From NCBI GenBank assembly GCA_024405215.1, contig JAKSPB010000001.1, positions 1 through 64,000 of the forward strand: a DNA stretch of 64,000 nt, written 5' to 3'. The position numbers and the translations under genes are program-made. How positions within the stretch are numbered: position 1 is the stretch's first letter; every line of letters starts with the position of its first letter. Positions 34,486 to 43,612 of this stretch are shown in pieces. The notes under the pieces are model-generated. The model did no database searches, was not told the origin of the DNA, and worked only from the letters and a program-made list of their open reading frames with translations. Origin of the DNA: Lentisphaeria bacterium. GTDB lineage: Bacteria > Verrucomicrobiota > Lentisphaeria > Oligosphaerales > Oligosphaeraceae.

Positions 34486-35607
34486 TCAGTTATGGGACGG
34501 TTGCGAAGAACCGTAATTTCGACCTCTTTTCTGAAGAAGTGTCTTACGACGACTTCCAGGGAAAGTCACGGGGGTGTCCTCGATTTCAGGAAATGTTTCC
34601 GTCTTGGCTTTGTCCGCATGGATTTTCCTGGCGTGCGTCCGGAACTCCAGTGGCGTGCAGTTATTGACGGCATGGAAGACCTTGCAGAAGCGGTTGTCGG
34701 AGGAGAAGCCGCATTGCCAGGCGATTTTCTGCACCGGGTCATTGGTGCATAGCAACAGCGTATATGCCTTCTGGAGGCGGAGTTTACGCAAATACTCGCT
34801 GATTTTCATGCCAGTCTTCTGCTTGAAGAGCCGGAAGAGCGTTCTTTTGGAGGTGCAGGCCAGGTGCGCCAGCTTTTCCGTAGAGATGTTCTCCCTGAAA
34901 TGGCTGTTCAAATAATCAATGGTGAAGCCGATTCGTTCCGGGAAATTGGGATTTTCCGTATTGTTGTCCGGCTGCATCAGGCGACTGAGGGTGATGACAA
35001 GATTGATGAAGAAGGAGAGGGCCATCAATCCTTTTCCGCATACGTTGCCATTGAGTTCCATGGAAAAGGCGGTGATGATCCCCATGACTTTTTGGAACTC
35101 GATGTCATTCAGGTGGAGAATGGGGGAAATAGGGGAAGGGGTCGCCTTTTCATGCTCAGAGGGAAAGAACACGTTGAATTTACTCAGGGTAAAGGCGTCG
35201 AAACAGGGAAGGGCGAGTCTGGGAATGTCATAGATGACATTGACCAAAGCCATGTGTGAACATCCAACGTAGCAATGGGTTACGCCGGGATGGAGGCAGA
35301 GGACGTCGCCCTTGCAGAGGTGGACGGATTCGTTGTTGATGATATGGTCGACTTCGCCTTCCGTGATAATGACGATTTCCGAAAATTCATGGGTGTGGAA
35401 GAATCTGTCTCTGCTTGAGCCATAGGGGACTGGCTGAATCCAAAGGGGAATGGAACCGTTGGGAACATGGTTTTCCAGGGTGAGATGAGGCGGGGAGTCA
35501 TTAAAAAGCCTTTGTTTCATGTCCGTTATGGGTGGGGACATGAGGGAAAATCTTTCAGGCGAATGGAAAGTCTGGTCTGAATTGATTTTGTCGTTTGTTG
35601 ATGACAT
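34486..35607 (-). CDS. AraC family transcriptional regulator 1
   Basis: A 373-residue regulator. The N-terminal cupin sensor domain (about 60-150) has FHTHEFSEIVIITEGEVDH and HLCKGDVLCLHPGVTHCY, a pattern typical of sugar-responsive regulators. The C-terminal HTH_18 domain has LAHLACTSKRTLFRLFKQKT and the signature IAWQCGFSSDNRFCKVFHAV. Start at 35607: CCGGAGAAG precedes the ATG. It carries a C-terminal tail of about 45 residues beyond the usual end that its paralogue lacks. It is clearly homologous along its whole length to the AraC protein at 36036. It likely controls nearby sugar-use or surface genes. Confidence 0.93.
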   Translation of the reverse strand: MSSTNDKINSDQTFHSPERFSLMSPPITDMKQRLFNDSPPHLTLENHVPNGSIPLWIQPVPYGSSRDRFFHTHEFSEIVIITEGEVDHIINNESVHLCKGDVLCLHPGVTHCYVGCSHMALVNVIYDIPRLALPCFDAFTLSKFNVFFPSEHEKATPSPISPILHLNDIEFQKVMGIITAFSMELNGNVCGKGLMALSFFINLVITLSRLMQPDNNTENPNFPERIGFTIDYLNSHFRENISTEKLAHLACTSKRTLFRLFKQKTGMKISEYLRKLRLQKAYTLLLCTNDPVQKIAWQCGFSSDNRFCKVFHAVNNCTPLEFRTHARKIHADKAKTETFPEIEDTPVTFPGSRRKTLLQKRGRNYGSSQPSHN

Positions 35608-35879
35608 GGCTTCTCCGGGACAAAAAACGGTTTGGGGAATGATTGCTAATATAAACGCACAATGACCTTGATAAATTGTCCAAAGTTCTTTTTGATTTTT
35701 GAAGGAAGGAGAAAAACAAGAGTATGAATGTTTCAAACAACGACTAGAAGTTCAAATAGTTGTAATATCTTCTCCTGTTTGTGGGAAGAACAATAAATTG
35801 GGTGTATGGAACATTGACTTCGCCCGTAACTGTGTTTTGGATGAAGCTACGGGACGGAGGTGATTCCATGGCGTCACTC
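35608..35879. other. Intergenic region upstream of AraC regulator 1
   Basis: Holds the probable promoter of AraC 1 (a minus-strand TATATT near 35650). The rest has no convincing gene; a short minus-strand open frame here has no ribosome binding site and reads into AraC 2 antisense-like sequence. It is followed by the inverted-repeat element at 35880. Confidence 0.45.
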
Positions 35880-36037
35880 GAGCCTTCTGCAAAAGTCGCT
35901 TTGGACACATTTCGCTCTTTTGTGGCGTTTTTCTCCATGTGCTTTTCGTCGTGGTAGACTACGCCTTGTCGCACTTGAAGCAAACTGTCCCCGAAATCCC
36001 TGAAAAGCGCCTTCAAATGGACTTTTGCAAAAGGCTC
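35880..36037. repeat. Long inverted-repeat element, 158 bp
   Basis: 18-bp arms at 35880-35897 (GAGCCTTCTGCAAAAGTC) and 36020-36037 (its inverse with one mismatch). Inside are further short dyads such as TTGAAG/CTTCAA. The right arm overlaps the stop codon of AraC regulator 2 by two bases, so the element forms the 3' end of that gene. No coding capacity. Confidence 0.8.
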
Positions 36038-37022
36038 ACTCTTTTTTGGCGTGGTTGCGGAATTCCAGCGGCGTGCAGTTGTTGACGTCATGGAAGACCT
36101 TGCAGAAACGGTGGTCGGAGGAAAAGCCGCATTGCCAGGCGATTTTCTTGACCGGTTCGTTGGTGCAGAGCAGCATGGTGTATGCCTTTTGCAGACGGAG
36201 TTTCTGTACGTATGCTTTGATGTTCATGCCGGTCTTCTGCTTGAAGAGCCGGAAGATACTGCGCTTGGAGGTATAGGCCAGCTGCGCCAGTTTTTCGATG
36301 GAGATATTTTCGGAAAAATGTCTGTTTACATAGTCAATGGCGACGCCGATGCGTTCCGGGATTCCGGGCCGCGCCATGTCGTCCGGCTGCGCCAGGCGGC
36401 TCAGGGTGATGATAAGATGGACGAAGTGGAAAAGCGCCATCAGGCCTTTTCCTAACCTGCTGCCGTTGATTTCCGTGGCACAGTCATTGACGATGCCCAG
36501 AATCTTCTGGAAATCATTGTCGTTCAGGTGTAAAATCGGAGAAAGGGGCGAAAGGTTCTCCTTGGCTTGCTGAGACGGGAAGAAGAGATTGAACTTGCTC
36601 AGGTCAAAGGCGTCGAAACAGGGCAGGGCGAGCCTGGGGATGTCGTAGAGGACATTGACCAGGGCCATGTGGGAGCAGTCAAGGTAGCCATGGGGGATGC
36701 CCGGGGGGATGCAAATCACATCGCCCTTGCGCAGATGGACGGTTTCGTTGTTGACAATATGATCCACTTCTCCTTCCGTGATGATGGCAAGCTCTGTGAA
36801 GTCGTGGGCGTGAAAGAACCTGTTGTCGCTGGTGCCGTACGGAACCGGCTGGACCCAAAGGGGGATGCTTCCATTGGGGACATGGTCTTCCAGGGTGAGA
36901 TAGGGAGGTGTTCCGGAGGAATTCCTTCGTTTCATTTCTCTTATGGGAATGGACATGAGGGAAATTTCCTCAGGCGAGGGGATAATCTGGTCTGAATTGT
37001 TTTTTCCGTTCGTGGTGGACAT
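36036..37022 (-). CDS. AraC family transcriptional regulator 2
   Basis: A 328-residue regulator, tandem paralogue of the AraC protein at 34486. Cupin sensor: FHAHDFTELAIITEGEVDH and HLRKGDVICIPPGIPHGY, a fuller metal/sugar-binding pattern than in paralogue 1. C-terminal HTH: LAQLAYTSKRSIFRLFKQKT and IAWQCGFSSDHRFCKVFHDV. It ends at RNHAKKE without the tail seen in paralogue 1. The start at 37022 (MSTTNGKNNSDQ) is chosen by alignment with MSSTNDKINSDQ of the paralogue; the Shine-Dalgarno is weak. The stop lies inside an inverted repeat. Confidence 0.93.
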   Translation of the reverse strand: MSTTNGKNNSDQIIPSPEEISLMSIPIREMKRRNSSGTPPYLTLEDHVPNGSIPLWVQPVPYGTSDNRFFHAHDFTELAIITEGEVDHIVNNETVHLRKGDVICIPPGIPHGYLDCSHMALVNVLYDIPRLALPCFDAFDLSKFNLFFPSQQAKENLSPLSPILHLNDNDFQKILGIVNDCATEINGSRLGKGLMALFHFVHLIITLSRLAQPDDMARPGIPERIGVAIDYVNRHFSENISIEKLAQLAYTSKRSIFRLFKQKTGMNIKAYVQKLRLQKAYTMLLCTNEPVKKIAWQCGFSSDHRFCKVFHDVNNCTPLEFRNHAKKE

Positions 37023-37200
37023 GGTATGGCAGTTTGGGGAAAAGTGGTGAGTTTCGGAATGCCTGAATAATGTAATTGGAAAAGACGGCAAAAATTGTTT
37101 TCCGATGGGATAATCTTGTGGAGCGGGGTGCTTGGCAGGCGAATAGTCGGGAGGTGAATAGATTTTCCAGAGAACCTCCATTCCGGCTGGCATTGTGCTG

Positions 37201-37239
37201 AAAAGCCGTTGCGTTCGATGGGGAGCGCAACGGCTTTTT
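37201..37239 (-). terminator. Bidirectional terminator after pseudopilin gene 3
   Basis: A perfect 13-bp stem AAAAGCCGTTGCG/CGCAACGGCTTTT (37201-37213 and 37226-37238) with A- and T-runs at its ends; serves the minus-strand pseudopilin gene 3. Confidence 0.88.
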
Positions 37240-37258
37240 GCGGAATCAGGCAGGAGGA

Positions 37259-38137
37259 CTAGCGGCCCTTGTCGCCGCCGTAGACGTCGGCGCCGGGATA
37301 CCAGTAGTAGTCAACAACCAGCTTGAACTGTCCGGCATCGCCATCCCAGAGCTTTGTCTTGGCGAAGGGGATGGTTTCGGCATGGCCGTCGCTGAAGCAG
37401 GCGTTCATCATCAGGCTATGACGGAAGTAGTTCAGGCAGTTGTCGTACTGTGAGGAAGACTGGCTCTTGAGGCCGTTGGTGGTGGCAATGCAGCTAGTTC
37501 CCGAGACGCTGGTGTTGGTACCATCAAACTGATTGGGATGGATGGTGGGGTATTTGATGGAGGAGATACGGTGCCAGCCGCAGGCCTTCATGGCGCCGTT
37601 CACACCGAACATGTCAGCTGCGGTGTAGAATTGTCTCCAGTAGCTGAAGCCGGCGTTGGACTGGTAGCCGATGTTGCCGCAGACGCGCTCGTTGGGAGGG
37701 CAGGAGGGGCACATCAGGATCTTGTGCCAAGAACCCTTGTCGGTTTCGGTGGAGACAGCGCCCTTGTCGCTGGGAATCTTTCCGGCGGGGTCCTTTTCGC
37801 ACCATTCCACACCAGTCATGGGGTTGCCGGGGAGGATGGGATTCACGGTGAACCAGGCATAGCAGTCCTTGACATTCTGGTAGAAGTCCGGACCTCTTCC
37901 CAAAGGCATGGCGCCGGTGCCGTCCGTGCTGGCGGAGTAGCAGTTCGGGGGCAGGAAGTCGTCGTAATCGGTGGAGTAGAGGACGTTGCCGAGGCCGACC
38001 TGCTTCAGGTTGTTGATGCAGCTGATGGCGCGGGCCTTCTCGCGGGCTTTGGACAGCGCGGGCAGGAGCATGCTGGCCAGGATCGCGATGATGGCGATGA
38101 CCACCAGCAATTCAATCAAGGTGAAGGATTTCTTCAT
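37259..38137 (-). CDS. Pseudopilin-like protein 3 (N-terminal methylation motif, H-X9-DG)
   Basis: A 292-residue paralogue starting [20 protein letters not shown] with the shared [20 protein letters not shown] segment. The C-terminal part has [17 protein letters not shown] (H-X9-DG) and a final [14 protein letters not shown] tail similar to proteins 1 and 2. The start at 38137 is set by alignment; upstream open frame is ignored. Expected to be an inner-membrane pseudopilin. It is transcribed from a TATAAT at 38231-38236 and ended by the 37201-37239 terminator, so it is a single-gene unit lying upstream of the AraC pair. Confidence 0.92.
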   Translation of the reverse strand: MKKSFTLIELLVVIAIIAILASMLLPALSKAREKARAISCINNLKQVGLGNVLYSTDYDDFLPPNCYSASTDGTGAMPLGRGPDFYQNVKDCYAWFTVNPILPGNPMTGVEWCEKDPAGKIPSDKGAVSTETDKGSWHKILMCPSCPPNERVCGNIGYQSNAGFSYWRQFYTAADMFGVNGAMKACGWHRISSIKYPTIHPNQFDGTNTSVSGTSCIATTNGLKSQSSSQYDNCLNYFRHSLMMNACFSDGHAETIPFAKTKLWDGDAGQFKLVVDYYWYPGADVYGGDKGR

Positions 38138-38477
38138 GGTTGTTTGGTGTTGGTTGGGGGTGGTTGGAAAAAAAGCGCACTCGCGCTTCTTGGGAAAAAG
38201 AAAACAGACATTCCTTTTGGCCTTGCCAATATTATAAGAAAAAAAAGCAAAATCAAAATAGTCGGGAAGTGCAGTTGATAACAAAAAAACGCCATGATTA
38301 TGCATTTGGGCAAATTCTCGAATCTCGGCGGTTGAGCGGAGGGCATCAGGAAAAGGGGGAAGGAATCGCTGGATTTTGGTCTCTTTCTTGAATAAATCGA
38401 GGTTGAATCATTACATTCCTACGTTCGTCCTGTCTGATTCATTTCTTTGCTTCTGTCATATCTCTTGGAGGTGTTTT
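38138..38477. promoter_or_regulatory. Shared control region, pseudopilin gene 3 and ADP-ribosylglycohydrolase gene
   Basis: A 340-bp divergent gap. On the minus strand TATAAT is at 38231-38236, followed at the expected transcript start by TTGGC-AAG-GCCAA, a small hairpin. Around 38295-38318 the plus strand reads ATTATGCATTTGGGCAAATT, loosely like the upstream motif of pseudopilin genes 1 and 2. For the plus-strand gene only the ribosome binding site (TTGGAGG) is clear; no promoter was recognised. Confidence 0.5.
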
Positions 38478-40562
38478 ATGGAACCCCTGGTGGACTACGA
38501 AAAACAAGTCTATACTGCTGCTCTTGGGAAGGTCGTCGGCGTCTACTTGGGACGTCCTTTCGAGGGATGGTCTCGTGAGAGCATTCAGGAAAAATGGGGT
38601 GAAATTACACGTTATGTCCATGAGGACGTGAATGTTCCGCTGATTGTCAGCGATGACGATATTTCCGGGACTTTCACTTTTGTCCGTGCGTTGTCGGATT
38701 CCGGGGAGCTTGAGAATACGCCGGCGGATTTCTTTGGCAAGACTTGGCTGAACTACCTGATTGAGAACAAGACCATTCTCTGGTGGGGAGGCATGAGCCA
38801 TTCCACGGAGCACACGGCGTTCCTGCGTCTCAAAAGCGGGGTTCCTTCCCCGGAATCCGGTTCCATGAAACGGAACGGCAGGGAAGTGGCCGAGCAGATC
38901 GGCGCGCAGATTTTCATCGATGCCTTCGGCATGGTGGCTCCCGGCAGGCCGGAAGTGGCCGTCGAGCTGGCGCGCCATGCGGCGGAAGTCTCCCATGACG
39001 GCGAGGCCGTCTATGCCGCGCAGGTGGTGGCGGCCATGGTTAGCCTGGCCTTCGTGGAAAAGGAGATGGATGCGCTTTTGGCAGCCGCCGTGAAATTCAT
39101 TCCCGAGACCTCGCTGATTGCCCAGGTCCACCGAGATGTGCGAAAGTGGGCCTCCGAATATCCGGACTGGAACGACACCTATCTTCGGATCAAGGAGACA
39201 TATGGGTACGATACCTATGGCGGAAACTGCCACGTCGTTCCCAATCACGCAGTCATGGTCATGGCATGGGCATACGGCCAGAGGGACTTCTTCAAAGCGC
39301 TCAGCATCGCTTCCACGGCAGGATGGGATACGGACTGCAATGCGGGAAATGTGGGGACCGTCTCTGCGCTTGTGGCGGGGCTGGAGCATCTCAATGACCG
39401 GTATGCGTTCCATGGGCCGTTCGCCGACCGGATTTACTTGCCGACGGCCGACGGAACGGATTCCGTGACCGATGTCCTGCGCATCGCATGGAAAATCGCC
39501 GGTCTGGGAAGGAAGCTCATGCGTTGGCCACCCCTGCCTGCGCCCAAGGACAACGCCTGGTTCCATTTTGAAATGCCGGGGGCGTTGCATGGATTCATGC
39601 CGCGGGAAAACGGCTTCCCGGGACAAGGCAATGTCTTGTTGAAGAATGTCTCCGCGCCGGAGGGATTTGAAGGCACACGATGCCTTGAATACCGCTTCCG
39701 CTGTGGCATCGGGCAGAAAAGCATGGCGGAGACCCTGCTGGCATACAGCCAGTCCAACTCCTATGCCGTTGTCTCTACTCCCGTCATCGGCGGTGGCACT
39801 TCCATTCGCATCAAGGGGAGGATGCAGGTGCCGTCGCCTGCAAAGGTCCGGCTTTATCTGGCTCTTCATGGAAACGGCATTCTCTATTCGGAGGCGATTT
39901 CTTGCACACCAGAAGGCGAGATGGATTTTGAGTGGATTCCGCAGACGGACGGCATGGCGGAGAGACCGGGCATCGAGGTCTATGGCGAAACGCCTTGTCA
40001 CGGCACTCTCCTGGTGGACAGCATCCATTTCGGTGGGCGGCGCGCGTTCCGTGCCGCTTCGCTGTCGGCGGACGATTTCGGGTGGATTTCTTCCATGGAC
40101 AATACCCGCGGCAGCTTCTCCAACGACCGTTTGGAGGACATGCGCTACTGGGTTAAGAACAGCGAGGGCGGTGTCCTGGTCACGGGAACCCGAAACCAGG
40201 GAGATACCCGATTTTCCTGCAACTTTAAAATCCATGCAGCGGACCGCGCGGGAATCCTGCTTCATTACCAGGGATTGCAACGCTGGATTGGCCTGCTGTT
40301 TACACGGACGGCGCTGCAGATTGTGAGGAACAACTACGGCGAGACCGTTCTGGCGGAAATCCCGTTCGCCTACGAGGAAAACAAGCTGATGCACCTGGAA
40401 GCCGTTTCGGAAGAGGGACGGATTTCTCTGGCCATTGACGGAAAGCGGGTGATAGGCGCCCAGGGCGGCACTTTCATGGTAGGAGGCGCCGGATTGTATA
40501 TTGACCGCGGAGTGGCGGGAATGTGCGATGTGGAGCTTTCTCAGAAAATGGTGGTGTCATAG
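38478..40562 (+). CDS. ADP-ribosylglycohydrolase family protein with C-terminal beta domain
   Basis: A 694-residue protein. The N-terminal ARH fold (about 10-350) has the two metal-binding motifs: SDDDISGTFTFVRAL and GWDTDCNAGNVGTVSAL. Enzymes of this fold remove ADP-ribose from proteins, but many members in carbohydrate-rich loci act on unknown substrates. The C-terminal half (about 360-694) is beta-rich, with a pattern like laminin G or concanavalin-type sugar-binding modules (RWIGLLFTRTALQIVRNNYG and IDGKRVIGAQGGTFMVGGAG). The start has TTGGAGG. No signal peptide is evident. An amidohydrolase remnant follows 54 bp downstream. Confidence 0.85.
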   Translation: MEPLVDYEKQVYTAALGKVVGVYLGRPFEGWSRESIQEKWGEITRYVHEDVNVPLIVSDDDISGTFTFVRALSDSGELENTPADFFGKTWLNYLIENKTILWWGGMSHSTEHTAFLRLKSGVPSPESGSMKRNGREVAEQIGAQIFIDAFGMVAPGRPEVAVELARHAAEVSHDGEAVYAAQVVAAMVSLAFVEKEMDALLAAAVKFIPETSLIAQVHRDVRKWASEYPDWNDTYLRIKETYGYDTYGGNCHVVPNHAVMVMAWAYGQRDFFKALSIASTAGWDTDCNAGNVGTVSALVAGLEHLNDRYAFHGPFADRIYLPTADGTDSVTDVLRIAWKIAGLGRKLMRWPPLPAPKDNAWFHFEMPGALHGFMPRENGFPGQGNVLLKNVSAPEGFEGTRCLEYRFRCGIGQKSMAETLLAYSQSNSYAVVSTPVIGGGTSIRIKGRMQVPSPAKVRLYLALHGNGILYSEAISCTPEGEMDFEWIPQTDGMAERPGIEVYGETPCHGTLLVDSIHFGGRRAFRAASLSADDFGWISSMDNTRGSFSNDRLEDMRYWVKNSEGGVLVTGTRNQGDTRFSCNFKIHAADRAGILLHYQGLQRWIGLLFTRTALQIVRNNYGETVLAEIPFAYEENKLMHLEAVSEEGRISLAIDGKRVIGAQGGTFMVGGAGLYIDRGVAGMCDVELSQKMVVS

Positions 40563-40615
40563 GGCAGGGAACCGCGAAGTTTTTGTTTGGGAGACGGCAG
40601 GATCCCTTCGCAATC

Positions 40616-40906
40616 ATGGAAATCGCAGTCGGCGGTCGGATGGTCGATTCTGTCACGGGAGAATTGTCCGATGTCTTCGAGACAGAAGAACTGGTTACCC
40701 GGGAGCAGGTGTTTCAGGCACTGACCATCAATGGCGCCTGGCAGTTTGGTCTGGAGATGGAACGGGGAAGCATCATGGTCGGAAAATGGGCGGATTTCGT
40801 GCTTACGGACCAGGATGTGTTCCAATGCCCTGTGACGGACATTCATAAGACAAAAGTGGTTTCCACCTGGGTCGAGGGCGAAAAGGTCTATCAGGCCATG
40901 AAATGA
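40616..40906 (+). pseudogene. Amidohydrolase (family 3, YtcJ-like) C-terminal fragment
   Basis: About 96 residues match only the C-terminal end of YtcJ-type amidohydrolases: LTREQ-like helix, ALTINGAWQFGLEMERGSI, MVGKWADFVLTDQDVFQCPV and KTKVVSTWVEGEKVYQAMK. The metal-binding TIM barrel and its His residues are missing; full proteins have over 500 residues. The open frame starts at ATG 40616 but no ribosome binding site is clear. It lies downstream of the ADP-ribosylglycohydrolase gene and next to an inverted-repeat element, so loss by deletion is likely. Confidence 0.8.
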
Positions 40907-40969
40907 CGAGGCTTGGGCATGAGCCTCTGGAACGTGAGGTGCCTGGGCCTTGCGGAAGGGATTTTCTTT

Positions 40970-41107
40970 GGGAATAATATACTTGAGTGCCCTGCGTGTT
41001 CAGGCTTGATAATTCCCCCGAGGTTTGCGCCTCGGGCACAGGACAGGTTCGTGCCGTGAATCCCAATGGAAACTTAAGATCCTAAGGCTCTTAAGTATAT
41101 CGATTCC
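40970..41107. repeat. Long inverted-repeat element carrying a REP-like palindrome, 138 bp
   Basis: Arms of about 21 bp: GGAATAATATACTTGAG on the left and its inverse (CTTAAGTATATCGATTCC) on the right with few changes. Inside are the REP-like hairpin CCCGAGG-TTTGCG-CCTCGGG (41017-41036) and an 8-bp dyad ACTTAAGA/TCTTAAGT (41072-41096). It sits between the amidohydrolase remnant and the MFS gene, whose stop is only 15 bp away. It may act as a terminator for the MFS gene. Confidence 0.8.
41015..41045 (+). repeat. REP-like palindrome, copy 1
   Basis: Contains the core TTGCGCCTCGGGCACAGGAC with a 7-bp stem (CCCGAGG/CCTCGGG). Related copies lie at 42409-42436 (minus) and 54816-54844 (plus). Confidence 0.75.
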
Positions 41108-41122
41108 ATTCCTTTGAATCCG

Positions 41123-42268
41123 TCAGGCCTTGAGTTTGTTTCTGAAGAGCCAGTAGGTCAGGTCAACCAGGAGCGCCAGGCCGACCATTCCCGCGCAGAC
41201 GGTGCTGACAGCCGCCAGGGAGGTGTGCTGGTAGAGGCTGCCGCAGATGAATCCGCTGGAGATGTAGCCGCCGCTGATGACATTTTCATGGATGGACATC
41301 CGCAGGGTTCGGTTGGTGCTGCCGGCGACTCCATGGAACTGGGAGGAAAGATAGCCCAGGCCTGTCAGCACTCCGACCAACGCCATGGCGATGCAGAGCA
41401 GGACTTCGTTCTGGAGGTGTCCCACGGCGATCATGGTTCCTGCCAGGAGCAGGTGGGAGATGACAAGCCACTTCAGCTTGTACTGCCAGAAGGACAGGAA
41501 TCCGATGAGAACCACCGCTATTGTCATGGCCACGACCCGGAAGGAGATGATGAAGCCGATTTTGGTTCGGGAAAAGCCGTAGAGCTGTTCGGCCGCATAC
41601 GGGTAGATGAAGCTGATGTAGGTGACGCAGAACCAGCATGCCGCCAGCCCGAACCAGGCAGGGTAGCGGAGCGTCGTCGCGTAGCCGCTGATGTTTTCCG
41701 TTTTGGGGGCGGTCGGGGCGACGGATCGTGCCTTCGGGCATACCGACGCCAGGAAGACGAAGAGCGCCACGTATGTGGCAAGCATCGCCCAGAGGGCCAG
41801 CGACGGACTCTTGTCGCAGAGCCACCCTCCGATGATGGGGCTGACAATGGATCCCGAACTCCAGCACAAGTTGTATAGGCCGCTGATTTTCGCCAGTTTC
41901 TTTCCTTCGTAGCCCTCGCTGAGCCAGCCCATCAGCGGCGGCCAGTAGAACGCCGTCGCACTGCCGATGATGGCGATTCCCACATATAGCATCCAGATGG
42001 CGGGCGCCAAGGCCATGGCCAGCGTGCCCGCGAAGAGCCCCGCAATGGAGATTTTCAGGCAGGTGATCGCGGGCAGGGAGCAGAGCACTTTTCGCCCGAG
42101 GATGCAGCAGAGCACGTAGAAGATGTTCAATGTGGCGCACAAGGCACCCACATGGCCGCTTCCTGTGGCAAAGTCCTGCTTGGCAGAAAAGATCATCGTG
42201 TATTGGATGGCATTGGCGGCGACGCCGTTGACAAATGCCGCCGTGAAGATGACAGGGAGTTTTTTCAT
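41123..42268 (-). CDS. Major facilitator superfamily transporter
   Basis: A 381-residue integral membrane protein with about twelve hydrophobic segments (for example FAGTLAMALAPAIWMLYVGI, AMLATYVALFVFLASV and VVAMTIAVVLIGFLSFW). A loop in the middle (CPKARSVAPTAPKT) divides two six-helix halves. The usual loop 2-3 motif is degenerate. The substrate cannot be deduced; the setting suggests a sugar or sugar acid. ATG at 42268. The gene points toward the inverted repeat at 40970-41107. Confidence 0.9.
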   Translation of the reverse strand: MKKLPVIFTAAFVNGVAANAIQYTMIFSAKQDFATGSGHVGALCATLNIFYVLCCILGRKVLCSLPAITCLKISIAGLFAGTLAMALAPAIWMLYVGIAIIGSATAFYWPPLMGWLSEGYEGKKLAKISGLYNLCWSSGSIVSPIIGGWLCDKSPSLALWAMLATYVALFVFLASVCPKARSVAPTAPKTENISGYATTLRYPAWFGLAACWFCVTYISFIYPYAAEQLYGFSRTKIGFIISFRVVAMTIAVVLIGFLSFWQYKLKWLVISHLLLAGTMIAVGHLQNEVLLCIAMALVGVLTGLGYLSSQFHGVAGSTNRTLRMSIHENVISGGYISSGFICGSLYQHTSLAAVSTVCAGMVGLALLVDLTYWLFRNKLKA

Positions 42269-42408
42269 GATGCGTCCTGACGGAAAATGGGGAATATCAG
42301 TTGGAAAACAGATATAATGGAAGGACTGGTTTTCGGTAGAAACGGCCGACGTATTTCATAATATAATGTCAATCCTTATGCTTCCGTTATGGATTGACGA
42401 TACGGGCT

Positions 42409-42436
42409 TGTCCTGTGCCCGGAGCGCAAGCCGCGG
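42409..42436 (-). repeat. REP-like palindrome, copy 2
   Basis: Minus-strand match to copies 1 and 3: ends in GGGCACAGGACA and has TTGCGC in its loop; the stem is less perfect here. It lies in the gap between the MFS gene and pseudopilin gene 4. Confidence 0.65.
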
Positions 42437-42472
42437 AAAATGCCGAACCTGAATGCGCGGGGAACTCAAGAG

Positions 42473-42575
42473 GAGAAATCTTGTGATTTCTTCCCGAAAA
42501 TGCAAAAAAAGATTTGGCATTCCTTGTGTTTTTGGGAAAAAGTTGCTATAATTTTCTGTGGCCGCAAGAAATTTG
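42473..42575 (+). promoter_or_regulatory. Promoter and 5' hairpin of pseudopilin gene 4
   Basis: TTGTGT at 42524-42529 and TATAAT at 42547-42552 are separated by 17 bp. Just after the expected start a hairpin CCGCAA/TTGCGG forms (42561-42577 area). Upstream is a dyad AGAAATC-TTGT-GATTTCT (42473-42490), a possible operator. The 344-bp gap 42269-42612 otherwise holds only REP copy 2. Confidence 0.75.
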
Positions 42576-42612
42576 CGGAAATGTCATGCCCTTTCATTCT
42601 AAAGGAGGAAAA

Positions 42613-43422
<810 letters not shown>

Positions 43423-43453
43423 TCTGTCCTGACCGGATTTCCCGTTTTTTATC

Positions 43454-43495
43454 GGGCTGCTGCAAGAACCGCCGTTTTTGCAGCAGCCCTTTTTG
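43454..43495 (+). terminator. Terminator after pseudopilin gene 4
   Basis: A 12-bp stem GGGCTGCTGCAA/TTGCAGCAGCCC (43454-43465, 43478-43489) followed by a T-run. Confidence 0.9.
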
Positions 43496-43612
43496 TTTTG
43501 CCGAAAGATTGGTTCGCAGGAGGAGAGCCGTGGGCAGGAATGATGGCATTCCCTTGTCCAGTTCAGGGAATCGGCATTATATTCTGGCAAATTACATCTT
43601 GGATTCCCAATT

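Noticed and set aside
41114-41878. Plus-strand open frame opposite the MFS transporter
   Set aside because: The minus-strand product has about twelve membrane helices; the plus-strand product is a polar shadow sequence.
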